Positions 22,081 to 33,149 of a DNA stretch of 64,000 nucleotides are shown piece after piece. The stretch's first letter is position 1. Every line of letters starts with the position of its first letter. A model generated the notes under the pieces. It worked only from the letters and a program-made list of their open reading frames with translations. It was not told the DNA's origin and made no database searches. Source of the DNA: Crossaster papposus (taxonomy: Eukaryota > Echinodermata > Asteroidea > Velatida > Solasteridae); assembly GCA_037893245.1 (NCBI GenBank), contig JBAIAA010001538.1, forward strand, positions 1 through 64,000, in the 5' to 3' direction. The translations under genes were made by a program, and so were the position numbers.

Positions 22081-23013
22081 AGGGCACATTGTTCAAATAT
22101 ATCCAAGACATCAAACAAGTTTTACTTACTGTCAGTTGTACATTTTTATTGTTTGAAAGCAGCAAACGTTCTCAAAAATCTAAAGAAAAGTGCTTGACAA
22201 CTAACCTGACGATTTTGATATGGAACCAACTGCTTGATGGAAATTTCAAAAAATGCATCTCTGGGACACATCTTTAGACTACTTCAAAATTCTTCAAAAT
22301 GACAGCATGCCAGAGAAATAATTTCACAGGGAGTTTATAGGGTCATTAATATGTTTACATAATTTGGTGCGAGTTCTAGTACTACAACACTGGAAGAATA
22401 ATTTCAATTATATTTTATTGTTTTTTTAAAGAATTATGAAAGCCGGTAATCGGTGCCCATTATGATGAGGGACGAGTATTTAGTGGAATCAGCAGAAGTT
22501 TTGAATCGGTAGAACTTGGCAGACGAGCAGCTCAAAGGTTCAGTGATATCGAACGAATGACAGGTAAGAGAGAAATGCACGCACGTGTGAATGCATGTAC
22601 GGATATTTCACGCGTACTATGAACCTGTTAACCATTGACGTCCACAGGATGCGGGAAGAGGTTACGGATTGTGGAAGATCTTTAGCTAACCCCAACCCTC
22701 CCAAATCCTCAAAAATCAATATGATTTTGCACACACCCTAGGGAGTTAGGGCTAAAATTAGAGGAAAAATGGAGTTAGAATTATCTTTTTTTTAAATGAA
22801 GAGGAACTCTTGAGAAGCCCAGAATCAAAATTTGAGTCTAAACCAAGTTTTTGAAAGTGAGAAAAGTGAGTATTTCGACATTTTCCCAACTACCGGTACA
22901 CGATACAAAGAAATAGGTAGGACTGTGTTGTTTTTGTCGTCACTTTTTCTCAAAAATGTTGGTCATCTGAAAAATCATATTAGAGTTTTCAATTGTAGAA
23001 GACCACTTATTTA

Positions 23014-23279
23014 GGGCTGTGGAGTGGCCTCGTGGCCAGGAGCATTGAATTCGTGGTCTGCTGGTAATTCTGCAGGTTGTGGGTTCAAGTCCAATCTGGG
23101 GTTGTGCGTGTGCCTCATTGCTTCTCCCCACCCAGGCGTAAATGGGTACCTGTGAGGGCAGATATGGCCATTGGAATAGCTTCTTTGCGCCGAAATGGCA
23201 GCATCGAGCTGTATACTCCCCAGGGAGCTGAAATGATATTTGGAATGTTTCACTGTACAAGTACCCGCTATTATTATCG
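23014..23279 (+). mobile_element. tRNA-derived SINE, copy 2
   Basis: Orthologous in position to 4675-4931 with a B box GGTTCAAGTCC. It ends with a TATTATTAT tail that is missing in unit A, where the LINE follows. Its presence in both units dates it before the duplication. Confidence 0.78.
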
Positions 23280-23999
23280 AGTTACAAATGGCTGGGAACC
23301 AGTTAACAGCCATTGACATTGCATGAGACTTTAAATAGTTGGTTACCTGTCATTTTTCTCTGTATGGGTACATTTTTACAGTGACGTTGGGGTGTTGTGG
23401 CTGACTGCACACGATGGTTCCCTCAGCCATAAGCTACTCGATGGTGCCAACCAGACAGGGATCAGTGTCGAAGTCCTCGATCAAACAAAACTGCTGGAAT
23501 GGTTTAACTTTATGTCCGTTGAAAAAAATAACCCAAGCAACGGGCACGGGCACTGTGGACATCTTTCAAGCGACTGGCGCAAGACATCTGAGCTCCTTCT
23601 CGCCCAGCAGACCTTGGCTCAGCGCCAAAGATGCAGAATATCTGACGACGACGACGACGTCGTCGACGATCTATCACACAATCCATCCATCAGCGTATTT
23701 ACACTCTTTACCGAAGCCGGCAGGACTTTCAATGCTAAGTAAGTCTTGCTCTGCACTGGGGCCTCAACTACTGTGGGAGACCTATTACCCGCTGGGTTGC
23801 AACTTGATGTAACAGCGAAGTCTCAAGTCGTGGTGATTCTGGAGTTGACAGGAGATGACAGGGACAGGCTCCGTAGCATGCCTTCCTTACAGGTCTATGA
23901 GGGAGAAACGGACTTAGGACAAAACTGCTACATTTTGCCACCGATTCAGTACCCAAACGGTAAATATTGCCATGTATATGTGACTAATGAATGTAATCA

Positions 24000-24659
24000 T
24001 TAAGAAAACAGGCCATTAGATAATCTAGCTGGATTTTGACACATCTTTATGAGTAAACACATGCACTCCTCCCATGTCTAGCCTAGTCTGGTTCCTAGAC
24101 TTCATAATTGTGTCCAGTAACACGCAGCGAATCTTGCGTACCTCAGGAGACATTCCTCCTGAGATATGCAAATGATATGCATGACGTGTATAGGTCTAAA
24201 TCCCGCCTCGTATATTCAAAATCACAACGGTAATGTTTGTGCGCAACCAACCTATAGATTGCAAAATGGAAATAGGCATGGAGCTATGAATGTGCAATTT
24301 TAGTAATAATGAGCTTCAATTCTTACTGAATTTGGATTCTGAATTCTTACTGAATTCTTACTAAATCTCTGGCAAATACCAATAAATATTGCTCAGACTC
24401 GACCATATGACTTACGACTCGGACTCTACCTGTTTGATTCAGGACTCGCACTCAAGACTCGACAGTGGTGACTTGGACTCTAACTCTGACTCAATGTTTG
24501 GTGACTCAAACCCAAGTCTCCCCTAACTCACTTGCTGCAACCGAGCGAGAGGAGAACTTGAGCTTGGAGTCAGATGAACATTTGTTAGTCCCAATGAAAA
24601 CACCATACTATTCCTATTGAATACATGTAGCTAAATTTTGTTTTCTTTCCCCAAAATAG
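24000..24659 (+). other. Oxidoreductase intron 3
   Basis: Intron sequence between the donor at 23960 and the acceptor CAAAATAG at 24659. It contains a degenerate run of GACTC words (about 24400-24530) and nothing else I recognise. Confidence 0.55.
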
Positions 24660-24738
24660 AACATGAGAAAGATATGACAACTAAGGAGAAAATGAAGGCC
24701 TGGTCCTTTGGTCATGGTGATCAACCAACCCCAGTGCC

Positions 24739-25917
24739 CATGGGCGGATCCAGGATTTTTTTAAAGGGGGGGTCCACCCAAGGTCTTAGGCAGGATTTTG
24801 TGAATTGGGTGTGTAACAATTTGAGTACATGTAACTGGGAAGCATGTACGCGAAGCGCACATCACGAGCGCGTAGCGCGAAGTCCCTTATTTATTAGGTG
24901 CTCTCTGGCGCAATCTGAGGCCAATTTCTACCTATTTTTTGTTAATGTTGTGGCAATATGAAGCCTGATTTTTATACCATTTTTTTTTTAAATCTAATAT
25001 TTACCATTTTTAGCTGGAATGATAACTTGAAATAAATTTTGACCAGAGGAGTATATTATGGATACCGGTATTGGAAGTTTGGATTTAAAAACAGCGCACA
25101 CTGACTCACACTACGTGTAAAATGAGGTAACGGTTAATTGGTCATAAACCTTAGGCATACTTAACATAGGCAGGATTTGGCTGGGAGCGACCGGCAATGA
25201 CTCCATTTAAAATAATAAACAAATTACAAGCCCTAATAGTTATTAAGTAAGTTTAATTTAAAGTTGTATGTTAAAATAAAATGTTACAAGTTGTGTTTAA
25301 TCTTTAAAAAACTACACGCCAAACGCCCGCTTGTGCTAGCGGGGTTTATTCCGACCGTCTCTACAAACGGTGGAAAAAGCGGCGTGTTTGTTCCAATTTA
25401 GTGTTTAGTAATTTACATAAATTTAGCTTAAATTTAGGTCACGTGACAAATATATAAACACTGTGGTTAGCGCCTATTGCACTCGTTCTGCTGGGGCTAC
25501 TCAACCGTCACTTCAAACGGTGAAATTCCAGTGTTTTTATTGGCAAGTCTGCCAAGTAAATAGGCCCAGTGGTGAGCCAAGCATGGCATTTGGGGCAAGC
25601 CTGCCCCGTTCAAGCTTATGAAAGCGTTAAAAAAATTAAAATATGTAATTGCCTGAAATGCAATAAGAAGGAATAAACAAACTAGCGGCTCGAAAAACTA
25701 AGCCAAAAAAGTCAAATCATAGTCTATATGGTTGTTATTTTGTGTGTGTGGTTTGAGAATAATACACGTATGTGTGCGTGTACATGTATGTACGTTGCTT
25801 GTTAGGTGAAATACATTTTTTTTGTTTTCGTTTTTTTTTTTTTTTTTTTTTTTTTTTTCACTCAAGAAAAAAGGGGGGGTCCGGACCCCTTGGACCCCCC
25901 CACTGTATCCGCCCATG
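24739..25917. mobile_element. DNA transposon inserted in oxidoreductase exon 4
   Basis: The inverted ends CATGGGCGGATCCAG and CTGTATCCGCCCATG are flanked by a 5-bp duplication GTGCC (24734-24738 and 25918-25922). G-rich and C-rich runs follow the ends (AAAGGGGGGGTCC, GGACCCCTTGGACCC). No transposase is evident in its 1179 bp, and a long T-run lies near 25827-25858. The exon text resumes directly after it (CLQGIIPG), so it is a true coding-exon insertion. Confidence 0.85.
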
Positions 25918-25953
25918 GTGCCTACAAGGCATAATTCCTGGTAGGTGATCCGT

Positions 25954-26310
25954 TTAAAGGTAGGATACACCATTGGTAATTGCTTGAATTATAATGAAAG
26001 GGTGGATTTTTTTGGGGGTGTTGTATTTTATAGTAAATATCGTTTGACTGACCTGTTCGAAGTTTTACAATCATGGTTCAACCGGCGTTGGGCAGTTATG
26101 CTTATGTTATTTGTGTTTTTTTCGCGATCGCCGTCTGGCGATCGCGAATTTTTCTTTATAGAATTATTTTTTTCAGAATAATTACAGGATATCTAGCGCA
26201 ATAATTTTGCTGGATGCCTAGAATCATTATTTACTTTCAGATAAGTAAGATATTTCTTAATAATTCGGTAGTAAATTTTTTCGATATCTGCAAATGGTGT
26301 ATTCTACCTT
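25954..26310. mobile_element. TTAA-type MITE, copy 3
   Basis: The ends AAAGGTAGGATACACCATT and AAATGGTGTATTCTACCTTT match; the left flank is TTAA and the right has drifted to TTAT. It lies 14 bases downstream of the exon 4 donor. The interior shares GCTGGATGCCTAGAATCATT and the short hairpin GCGATCGCC...GGCGATCGC region with other copies. Confidence 0.75.
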
Positions 26311-26346
26311 TATAACTCCATCGATCTTATTACTGTGTAAAAACTA

Positions 26347-26682
26347 TAGATAACAATAATAATATTTATAAAGCGCACGTATCCAACAATACTGGCGCTT
26401 GTGTCGCAACAATATTATTACCCCTGCTCATTGGGCCCACGAAACATTTCAAATACCAACTCGGCTCCCTGGTGAGTATACAGCTCGATGCAGCCATTTT
26501 GCCGCAAGGCAGCAATAAATCAATCCCAGAAACCATCTCTGCCATTACAGGTACCCATTTTACTCCAGGGTGGAGAGAAGCAATGAGTGACAACAACCCC
26601 AGGCTGGACTCGAACCCATAACCTGCAGATTTACCCGCAGACCACGAATTCAATTCCCCAGACTACGAGGCCATAGCACCCC
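26347..26682 (-). mobile_element. tRNA-derived SINE, copy 3 (minus strand)
   Basis: Minus-strand head with B box GGTTCGAGTCC, body as in copies 1 and 2, and a complete 3' tail: GCGCTTTATAAATATTATTATTG. This tail resembles the 3' end of the L2-like LINE at 44517-45606 (GCGCTATATAAATCTATATT then ATT repeats), suggesting that the SINE uses that LINE for mobilisation. Confidence 0.78.
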
Positions 26683-27785
26683 ATTTAGGAAATCTAGATG
26701 TGACCAGCAATCAATTTTATGATGCATTGCGCGTTGTATCCCTACAATGTGTCGCAGCTGCGACACGTCCTGCAAGTTTTTTACAAAACACATTGACGTG
26801 TCATAGGTGTAATTTATAGCACACAACTGTATATATTGTATATAACGGTGGGATAAAACAAAAGTCGATCAAAATTATATCCATATTAATCAAAAGTATA
26901 TCCAGTGAAGTGGCAGACTATTGAAATGGAACGAAGCATCCATTAAAAAATGTTCGTCCTATGTTTTTGTCGCCCTTTAATCAAGTTGCCGTGATTGCCT
27001 CTGGATATTAAACCGGAAAAGATGCAACACTTGTTATTACTGTTGCAGGTCTGAAGCCACTTTCCATTCACACCAATACTTGCGTGACTACCACCACACC
27101 TACGCGGCTACTCTACTGCGACATGGTCGGCCCTGGGCTTGGCGTGCTCGTTGGCGGTAACGGGGTCTGGGCCAAGTCCTCGGATGAGATCGGCCACATG
27201 GCAGCTAACATGATACTGAAGGGAGAGTGGGACTATGACATGCTGAGAGAGAAGTTTAGAGTGAAGTGGAAACCGAAAACTGAGAGGTCATGATGCTCAT
27301 ACTTAAAATCCTAGAAATCCTAGAATTCTGATCAAAAGTATCAAATGCTTTATACTTGCAGTTAATTGCACAGCCGAATGGTTTATAACAATAGAGTCTA
27401 TTATGTAAGCCCCGACCCAACCTTAAAAAAAAATGGAGTAAGCACTGCAAATCTGAAGCATTTACTTCTTTTAATTCATACCAAATGGAGCAAATGCTAA
27501 TATTCTACCTTAATTTGTTATTCATACAGATGCTATTAAATGCTTAAAAATTTGCAATTGAAGCACAAAATTCAATTTTGTATTTATTCATTGACTCTAG
27601 CTGGGTTTGAACCTTGGACCTCGAGTAAAGCTGCACTGAGCTTTAAAGTATATGAACATTTTATTATAAATGAATATTGAAACGAGTATAAAATACGTTT
27701 GAAACAACATAAAATGGGTAAATATGTTTATTCAGTAACGATATGTTTAAATGCCAGTAGTAGTACAGCGGACATGTATGAACAT

Positions 27786-28135
27786 TTAAAGGTAGGATAC
27801 ATTGCTTAAATTATCATGAATGGGTGGATTTGGAGGGGTTGTATTTTATAGTAAATATCGTTTAACTGACCTGTTGGAAGTTTTACAATCATGGAATAGA
27901 TGCCGAGAAAAGCAAGAAAAACTGCATTCTTTTTCAACAGACGTCGGGCAGTTATTATTAGTTTGTTTTTTCGCATTCGCCAGCGGGCGATTGTGAATTG
28001 GTTTGTACAAATTTTTGTTCGGAACAATTACACGATATCTACCGTAATCATTTTGCTGGATGTCTAGAATCATTATTTTCTTTCAAGTAAGTAAAATATG
28101 TATTAGTACATCGATAGTACATTGCACAACTAATT
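27786..28135. mobile_element. TTAA-type MITE, copy 4 (right end lost)
   Basis: Left end TTAAAGGTAGGATACA and the family interior (TTATAGTAAATATCGTTTAACTG, GCTGGATGTCTAGAATCATT) are present. The right terminus has decayed to GATAGTACATTG. Confidence 0.65.
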
Positions 28136-28404
28136 AACTGCATTAAATCGTATTAAAACAAAGTCTAGAATTAAACACCAAATGTACTTCAGCTATTGCG
28201 ACAAAGATCGAGTGTGAAATAAAAAAACACATGCAACCTAAAACAAGTTCTATAAAAATATTACCTTTGATTAATTGTTTTCATGTAGTTTTTATGTCTG
28301 TTTGTAATGTGTTTTGAAACCCAATTGTAAGACGCTAAACAAATATTAATTATTATGACATTGAATATTATCCCTTTTTAATTCGACTACTGTTTCAGCA
28401 ATTA
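28136..28404. other. Short intergenic stretch
   Basis: AT-rich sequence between the MITE and the 3' end of the C1q gene. I see no gene or repeat structure. Confidence 0.5.
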
Positions 28405-28417
28405 TTTATTATTTATT
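28405..28417 (-). terminator. Polyadenylation signals overlapping the stop codon
   Basis: On the minus strand the stop lies in GAATAAATAATAAAT, so one AATAAA overlaps the TAA and another follows at once. The 3' UTR must therefore be very short if these are used. Confidence 0.6.
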
Positions 28418-29243
28418 CGGGGTAAAGGAGGAAGCCACTGAATGAGGTCTCGTAATAGGTGGTATGACTATACGCCCTACCGTGCAAGGTAAGCCCCACC
28501 GTGTCTTCTCGCTGCAGAACCAGCACCGCGCTCCCAGACACCTGCTCATAGTGACTTGCATCACTGCTAAGGCCAGTGACAACATAGTCGTCGTTCTTCC
28601 GGAGATGAACGCGCAGGTTGCTGCTGCGAGGATATTTGCACACAGAAAACGTAAACACGTAGGTGCCCGGCACAGTACACGTGAACGTGCCGGTCCCTAG
28701 ATCAAAGCTGGTACCCGGCAGAAGCGTCTCGGTCTGCTGGAAGGGCAAACGGGTGCCGTGACTCCCTGAGGTATCGGAGGCGCTCGTCCTCACCGCGGTG
28801 AATGCTACCCGCTGGTTGGAGTCGTCTGGTGTCTCCCCTGGCTCACCCTTCTGACCTTTGCCACCAATCTGACCAGGATTTCCGACTACACCCTGCAGAC
28901 CTTTCGGACCTATCTTTCCGGGCTGGCCTATCCCACTGTCACCTTTAGGCCCAGCGTTCCCAAGTGCTCCTCGCTCACCCATTGGACCGATCGGCCCGAT
29001 ATCGCCATTTTGACCCGGCTGACCTGCGTCGCCCTTTGACCCCGGCTGGCCGTAGGGTCCGACCTGACCAGGTAAACCTGGTATACCATTTGTGGCAGAA
29101 GGTCCCTGGCAGCACATCGGACACGCCTGAGACGCTGGAACATCACCGTCCGAGGCAACCGGCCCAGTGACGGAAGCTCGGAGCTTGACAGAGTTACCCA
29201 GAAGGAGGGCGATTGAAAGAACGGTTGTCACCAAGATCTTCAT
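28413..29243 (-). CDS. Secreted collagen-like C1q-domain protein
   Basis: 276 residues in one coding exon. Residues 1-24 look like a signal peptide (MKILVTTVLSIALLLGNSVK). A Cys cluster CPMCC at 41-45 could link chains by disulfides. Gly-X-Y collagen repeats run from about 53 to 137 with a small interruption near GDSGIGQPG. A C1q globular domain spans about 146-276, with VAFTAVR at its start, GTFTCTVPGTYVFTFSV in the middle and FSGFLLYPE at the very end, all typical of the family. Such proteins form trimers and act as extracellular pattern-recognition or adhesion molecules in invertebrates; which of these applies is inference. The ATG is favoured over upstream in-frame codons because a splice acceptor (TTTGGTATTTAG) ends one base before it. 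No decay is visible. Confidence 0.93.
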   Translation of the reverse strand: MKILVTTVLSIALLLGNSVKLRASVTGPVASDGDVPASQACPMCCQGPSATNGIPGLPGQVGPYGQPGSKGDAGQPGQNGDIGPIGPMGERGALGNAGPKGDSGIGQPGKIGPKGLQGVVGNPGQIGGKGQKGEPGETPDDSNQRVAFTAVRTSASDTSGSHGTRLPFQQTETLLPGTSFDLGTGTFTCTVPGTYVFTFSVCKYPRSSNLRVHLRKNDDYVVTGLSSDASHYEQVSGSAVLVLQREDTVGLTLHGRAYSHTTYYETSFSGFLLYPE

Positions 29244-29244
29244 T

Positions 29245-30852
29245 CTAAATACCAAAAGTAGACAATATAAATCACAAAAGGGACTAATTTTATTAAACGA
29301 AAAAAAGAAGCAAAAAACATAAATAATGAATTGAAAGGTTCTCGGGTAGAGCGCATACAAAATCACTTCAGATGTTCGTTTTGGTCGGGGTTTTTTGAAG
29401 CGGAAAAACAAAATTTGACAGAACAACTTTTTTGAGGGAGAGTTTCGTACGGGTTTTGAATCAAGCTATAAAGTAGGGCGAACCCCACCTCTTATTTTCT
29501 CCAGAAATTAATTGTAACTGCGCTTTAATTTCGTCCACAAACATCGTCGAGCTCAATTCTTGATTCTCAATTTCAAAAATTACAAAGGGATTTTTATTAA
29601 AGTTGCAGTATAATTTTAATTAGAGCATTGCGATTCGTCATAAATTAATGTGTGGTTTTGGGTATTTTTTATTTTTTTTATTTTAATAGATTTAGACGCT
29701 CTTGTCATTGCATTTTATTATGTTTACAAACGTTATGGTTAATTGTTTCATTTAAATAACTAAGAGTGTTAAAACAAACAACAAAAAACACCCAAATTTG
29801 TTTTTTTTCAATTCAATTTCGAACGCCCCGTGAAACGAATTTTACGATTTTAGGAGGAATCAGAACGGTATACAAGCAATAATACTTGATCTCGAATAAA
29901 ATTCATTGCTAACTATTTTTTTTAATTGAGAAATGTTCGGGGACCAAGAGTAAAGTGTCGTTATAAGAATGTGTAAGGAAAGTGTTAAAATAACTGGAGA
30001 AGATATAATATCCTGAATGAAAAACTATGTAAATATGGTAATATTTCAGAATTTGTCTCCCTGATTGTTCAGCTATAGCTTAACGTCAATGGTTTTGTGG
30101 CGATGTTCAAAAATATAACGTTACATGAATTTGTTTTTTTTGTTTTTAATACAGTAAGGCCTACCTTGAAGTAGTGTTCTTAGTCAGAGCTCAACCGAAG
30201 TAGAAATCTTAGTGACTGAAGTTGAATGTCACCTAAAAATAATACAAAGAAAACAAATATCTTTGATCACAACACTTTAAGTCATTTGTTGTAACAAAGA
30301 TGGTGACAAAATGGGGGGAAACAAGACGAGTCCGTGGATGCAAAGAAGGAATATAGTACGTTCGACTTTTGCCCCTACCGTTTTAAATAAGACTTAAGAG
30401 TTTGCATGGTGGAAAAATCAATAGGATGGAAGGTTTGCGGTAACACCATATGGGTTGTGGATGGTGCCGAGTTCAGTGGACCATTGAGGTATGCGATTCT
30501 GGAATAGGATACGCGGCAGATTTTGACAGGATGCTAACAGTAACAGATGCTTGGTAGGATGCTGGGGTAGGCTGTTTGTGCTCATTAAAGCATGTCAGAA
30601 GAATGGTGGAACAGCTTAGACATCAAGCACAGTACCAAGGGTATACATGTATAGGGGACCCTAAGTACGTGAACAGCCTTTTACAACCATTTACGTGGAC
30701 AGCGGAGCAGAGAGTTTAATACACTCTGACACAACCTACTCTATTCACGAGTTTTGTTTAAAACAAACTTTTGTAAGAACCACTAATCAAGAAGGAATAC
30801 AAACATTAATTTCACCTCAAGACATGAAAAGCCATCTGTCATAGAACCTTAC
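29245..30852 (-). other. 5' UTR intron of the C1q gene
   Basis: On the minus strand the donor ACAAG|GTAAGG (exon end 30853) and the acceptor ATTTAG (29245-29250) define a 1608-bp intron directly upstream of the start codon. The interior is AT-rich with no gene or clear repeat. An in-frame extension of the coding frame reaches into it but has no signal peptide. Confidence 0.65.
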
Positions 30853-30853
30853 C

Positions 30854-30932
30854 TTGTAAATCTCGTTCTTGCGTTCAGGTCTCTCTCTGGCTGTCCTGTC
30901 GAGGGCGAAGATAAGTTGCGGTCGTTGTGAGG
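30854..30932 (-). other. Predicted non-coding first exon of the C1q gene
   Basis: Bounded by the strong donor at 30853/30852. The likely start is an initiator-like TTCATTCC near 30932, about 25 bases downstream of a TATA-like box. No ATG-initiated reading frame of note lies inside. The exact start is inferred. Confidence 0.5.
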
Positions 30933-30952
30933 AATGAAGCGCGCGCTCCTGC

Positions 30953-31014
30953 CTTAAAACTTGCCAGTGATTTCCTAAGCAGTGACTGAGGAACGTTGCC
31001 CGGTTTCTGATTGG
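30953..31014 (-). promoter_or_regulatory. C1q gene promoter: TATA-like and CCAAT boxes
   Basis: On the minus strand, GGGGCCAATCAG contains CCAAT at 31014-31010, and TTTTAAGG (about 30959-30952) is a TATA-like box. Spacing to the predicted start is about 80 and 25 bases, a classical arrangement. Confidence 0.5.
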
Positions 31015-31330
31015 CCCCTAGTGCGCTGTCAATTACACGCCACTGACTCGTTTAATATTCATGAACGGGAGTTATGTTAATGTAGTTGCAGTCACCGACA
31101 CTGTGAAATGAACACATCTTATTGGTGGACATTTGTATAGACATAGATGTCGGTGACACGTTCAAAAGCGTGGCCCCTTGTGCACTGTCAATCTCGCACA
31201 ACTGACTCGTTTAATATTCATGAGACGGGAGTTATGTTTATGTCACTTTCAGTCACCGACACTTTGAAATGAACACATCTTATTCGTTGACGTTTTATAG
31301 ACGTCGATGACACGTTCAAACGCGTGCTTC
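31013..31330 (-). repeat. Two 159-bp tandem repeats upstream of the C1q promoter
   Basis: Copies begin GGCCCCTAGTGCGCTGTCAA (31013) and GGCCCCTTGTGCACTGTCAA (31172). Each includes ACTGACTCGTTTAATATTCA, CAGTCACCGACACT and ATGAACACATCTTATT, then GTGACACGTTCAAA. CAGTCACCGACA and TGTCGGTGAC form inverted pairs within a unit. A duplicated upstream control region is possible. Confidence 0.75.
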
Positions 31331-31549
31331 GTGATTGACACTCACAACTGACCAATGAAAGGAATAGAGTTGAGATTCAAAGGTTTACATGGCGAAAAGG
31401 CAATAATTGAGCTTAGACCACGTGTAAACGTGTAGCGGTTCGCATTTTTTTCTTCGGCAGCTGGGTGCGTAAACGTATAATCATGAAAAGAACAATGGCA
31501 ACTGATCATCTATTATTTAAAAAAACTCTAAAGAAACCCTGTCCGTAAC

Positions 31550-31625
31550 TAACTCGCTGATAGCCTAGTTGGTAAAGAGATGGGCTATGGATCGAAAGGT
31601 CTCTGGTTCGAATTCAGCTGTTGTT
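31550..31625 (+). ncRNA. tRNA-like polymerase III promoter (SINE head)
   Basis: A box TAGCCTAGTTGG and B box GGTTCGAATTC are about 43 bases apart. The anticodon arm region (GGGCTATGGATCGAAAGGTC) resembles that of the tRNA-like segment at 61765-61850. Stems are imperfect, so this is a tRNA-derived repeat rather than a working tRNA. Confidence 0.5.
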
Positions 31626-31629
31626 AACG

Positions 31630-32237
31630 TTTACCAATTTTCTTGTGAAATATCTTAAACAGAGAGCAAGGCTAAAGGAAAAACCGGGTTATAGATAAGT
31701 GCCTTGAACAATATTTTATTGTGACTTCCTTAATGAAAGACCACTCGAACCACTGACTTGTTGGGTGGCCAACTATGATTGGTGGATAGAAACATGACGT
31801 ACACCGGTAGTGATTTGTTCAGTGTTCAGTTCGTGTTGTATGTAGAGCCCCTTTATGAAACAAACACTAGCCACGATATTATTAAACAGAACCTATCATA
31901 CCAAAACATTATAAAACAAACTGTCGAGTTCCACATCTCTACGCTCTACATCAAGTTTAAACAATACTATTCTGCGAATGTTTTGAAATTTAAAATTAAT
32001 TAATGATGGTAACGCATTCAGGCCTATGGGGTTTAATGCCAAAGCCGCTTGAACACTAAAGTTATCATAATGTGTTTCTACTGATTTTTTTATTTTTAAG
32101 GGGGAAGGGGGGTTTTCATTATTATTATTATTTCACTTACTTGATTTAGCACAAGACATGCATACAATTATAAATGGTTTAGCCTCAGGTAGAATGTTTA
32201 ACTGGTTTATCAAAAAAACACATGGAGTCTACACTGA
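31630..32237. other. Intergenic stretch without recognised gene
   Basis: Only short open frames without motifs. A purine-rich patch and an ATTATT run lie near 32098-32131. Confidence 0.5.
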
Positions 32238-32298
32238 GCAAGGCATTTTTGTGCTGAGCCAATTTGTTGTGCTTAGCAGCTCAATGAAATTGGCCCCT
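32238..32298 (-). mobile_element. End fragment of the AGGGGCCAATTTCA MITE family
   Basis: It ends ...TTGTGCTTAGCAGCTC then AATGAAATTGGCCCCT, matching the right end of 18423-18667. The other end is missing. Confidence 0.7.
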
Positions 32299-32412
32299 AG
32301 ATAGAGCTTTGGAGAAAATACAGACCGGAAATGAAGTCACGTACCTGACAAAACAACATGAACTAGATGAACTCTGCGCATGCGGCCCCTGCACATCCGG
32401 GTTACTCTAATA

Positions 32413-33139
32413 CAGGGGGGGGGCGGAGGGGGGGCCTAAGAAAGTGCGCCACCAACGTTGAAATGTATCTCATTCGTTCTTCCACGCTCGTGAGCCACAC
32501 ATCTCACACAGTAAATACGTATAGATCGCTACCGCGAAGCGCACCATTGAAACACGTACAGATTTCTCCGTGTATCGCTTTCCGCATTTAGTGATTCATA
32601 CAACGTCCGCAAAGCCAGGTACGCAGGCACGATCTACACGGATTTTGTTTGGGGCGATGTCATTTTCTGCCATTTTCGTTCGAAAACAACACGATAAAAC
32701 GCAAGGGGGTCACAGGCAGATTTTTTTAAAAATTCAGTATATCACTGCTACATCCTTTTTTAACGTATCCATGGAAAAAAATGAGTGGGGTCAAAGCACG
32801 ATTTTTCACAATTTATCGATTATTATTGCCCTTTTTAGGGGAGGTATTTGTGCACGTCGTTTGAGTATTTGTGCACAATCTCCACGCGCATCAACGGTAC
32901 GTCAACGCTTAATTTTTTTCGACTGCTTTTTTCATAATCAATACAATTTTTGTCATTGGATGATAAAAATTAAGGTAAATAACAACCTTTTACAACTACA
33001 AAAGACAAGATGTTAAGATTGGATGCCAAAAACTCTTTATTTTTCGAGTGAGAAAATTGTTCCCCCCTATTTTGAGAATGGACGGTACCACAGCGTTTCG
33101 CAATCACAGCCTCGAAGGGCCCCCCCTCCGCCCCCCCTG
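32413..33139. mobile_element. hAT-like MITE with 8-bp target duplication
   Basis: Perfect 8-bp duplication CTCTAATA at 32405-32412 and 33140-33147. The ends are CAGGGGGGGGGCGGAGGGG and CCCCTCCGCCCCCCCTG, in keeping with the CAGGG termini of hAT elements. The 727-bp interior has a 148-codon open frame without transposase motifs, so the element is non-autonomous. Confidence 0.9.
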
Positions 33140-33149
33140 CTCTAATAGT

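Larger units (their letters stand above)
21550..27293 (+). pseudogene. DAO-type FAD oxidoreductase copy B, decayed
   Basis: Recognisable exons are 21550-21689, 22443-22563, 23382-23959, 24660-25940 and 27049-27293. Exon 1 has the Rossmann motif VVGAGLWGSA, exon 2 GAHYDEGR, exon 3 the central substrate-binding part, exon 4 HEKDMTTKEKMKAW, and exon 5 the FAD-contacting C-terminus (CVTTTTPT, GPGLGVLVGGNG). Decay signs: exons 1 and 2 differ in phase; exon 3 shows two compensating frame changes (about 23525-23610) and an in-frame TAA (23740-23742) between FNAK and VLLCTGAST; exon 4 is split by a 1.18-kb transposon. Junctions exon 3-4 and 4-5 remain phase-compatible. A living relative may exist elsewhere in the genome. 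Confidence 0.75.

Noticed and set aside
32570-33016. 148-codon frame inside the hAT-like MITE
   Set aside because: No transposase motif (no RW/DDE-like blocks); low-complexity translation.
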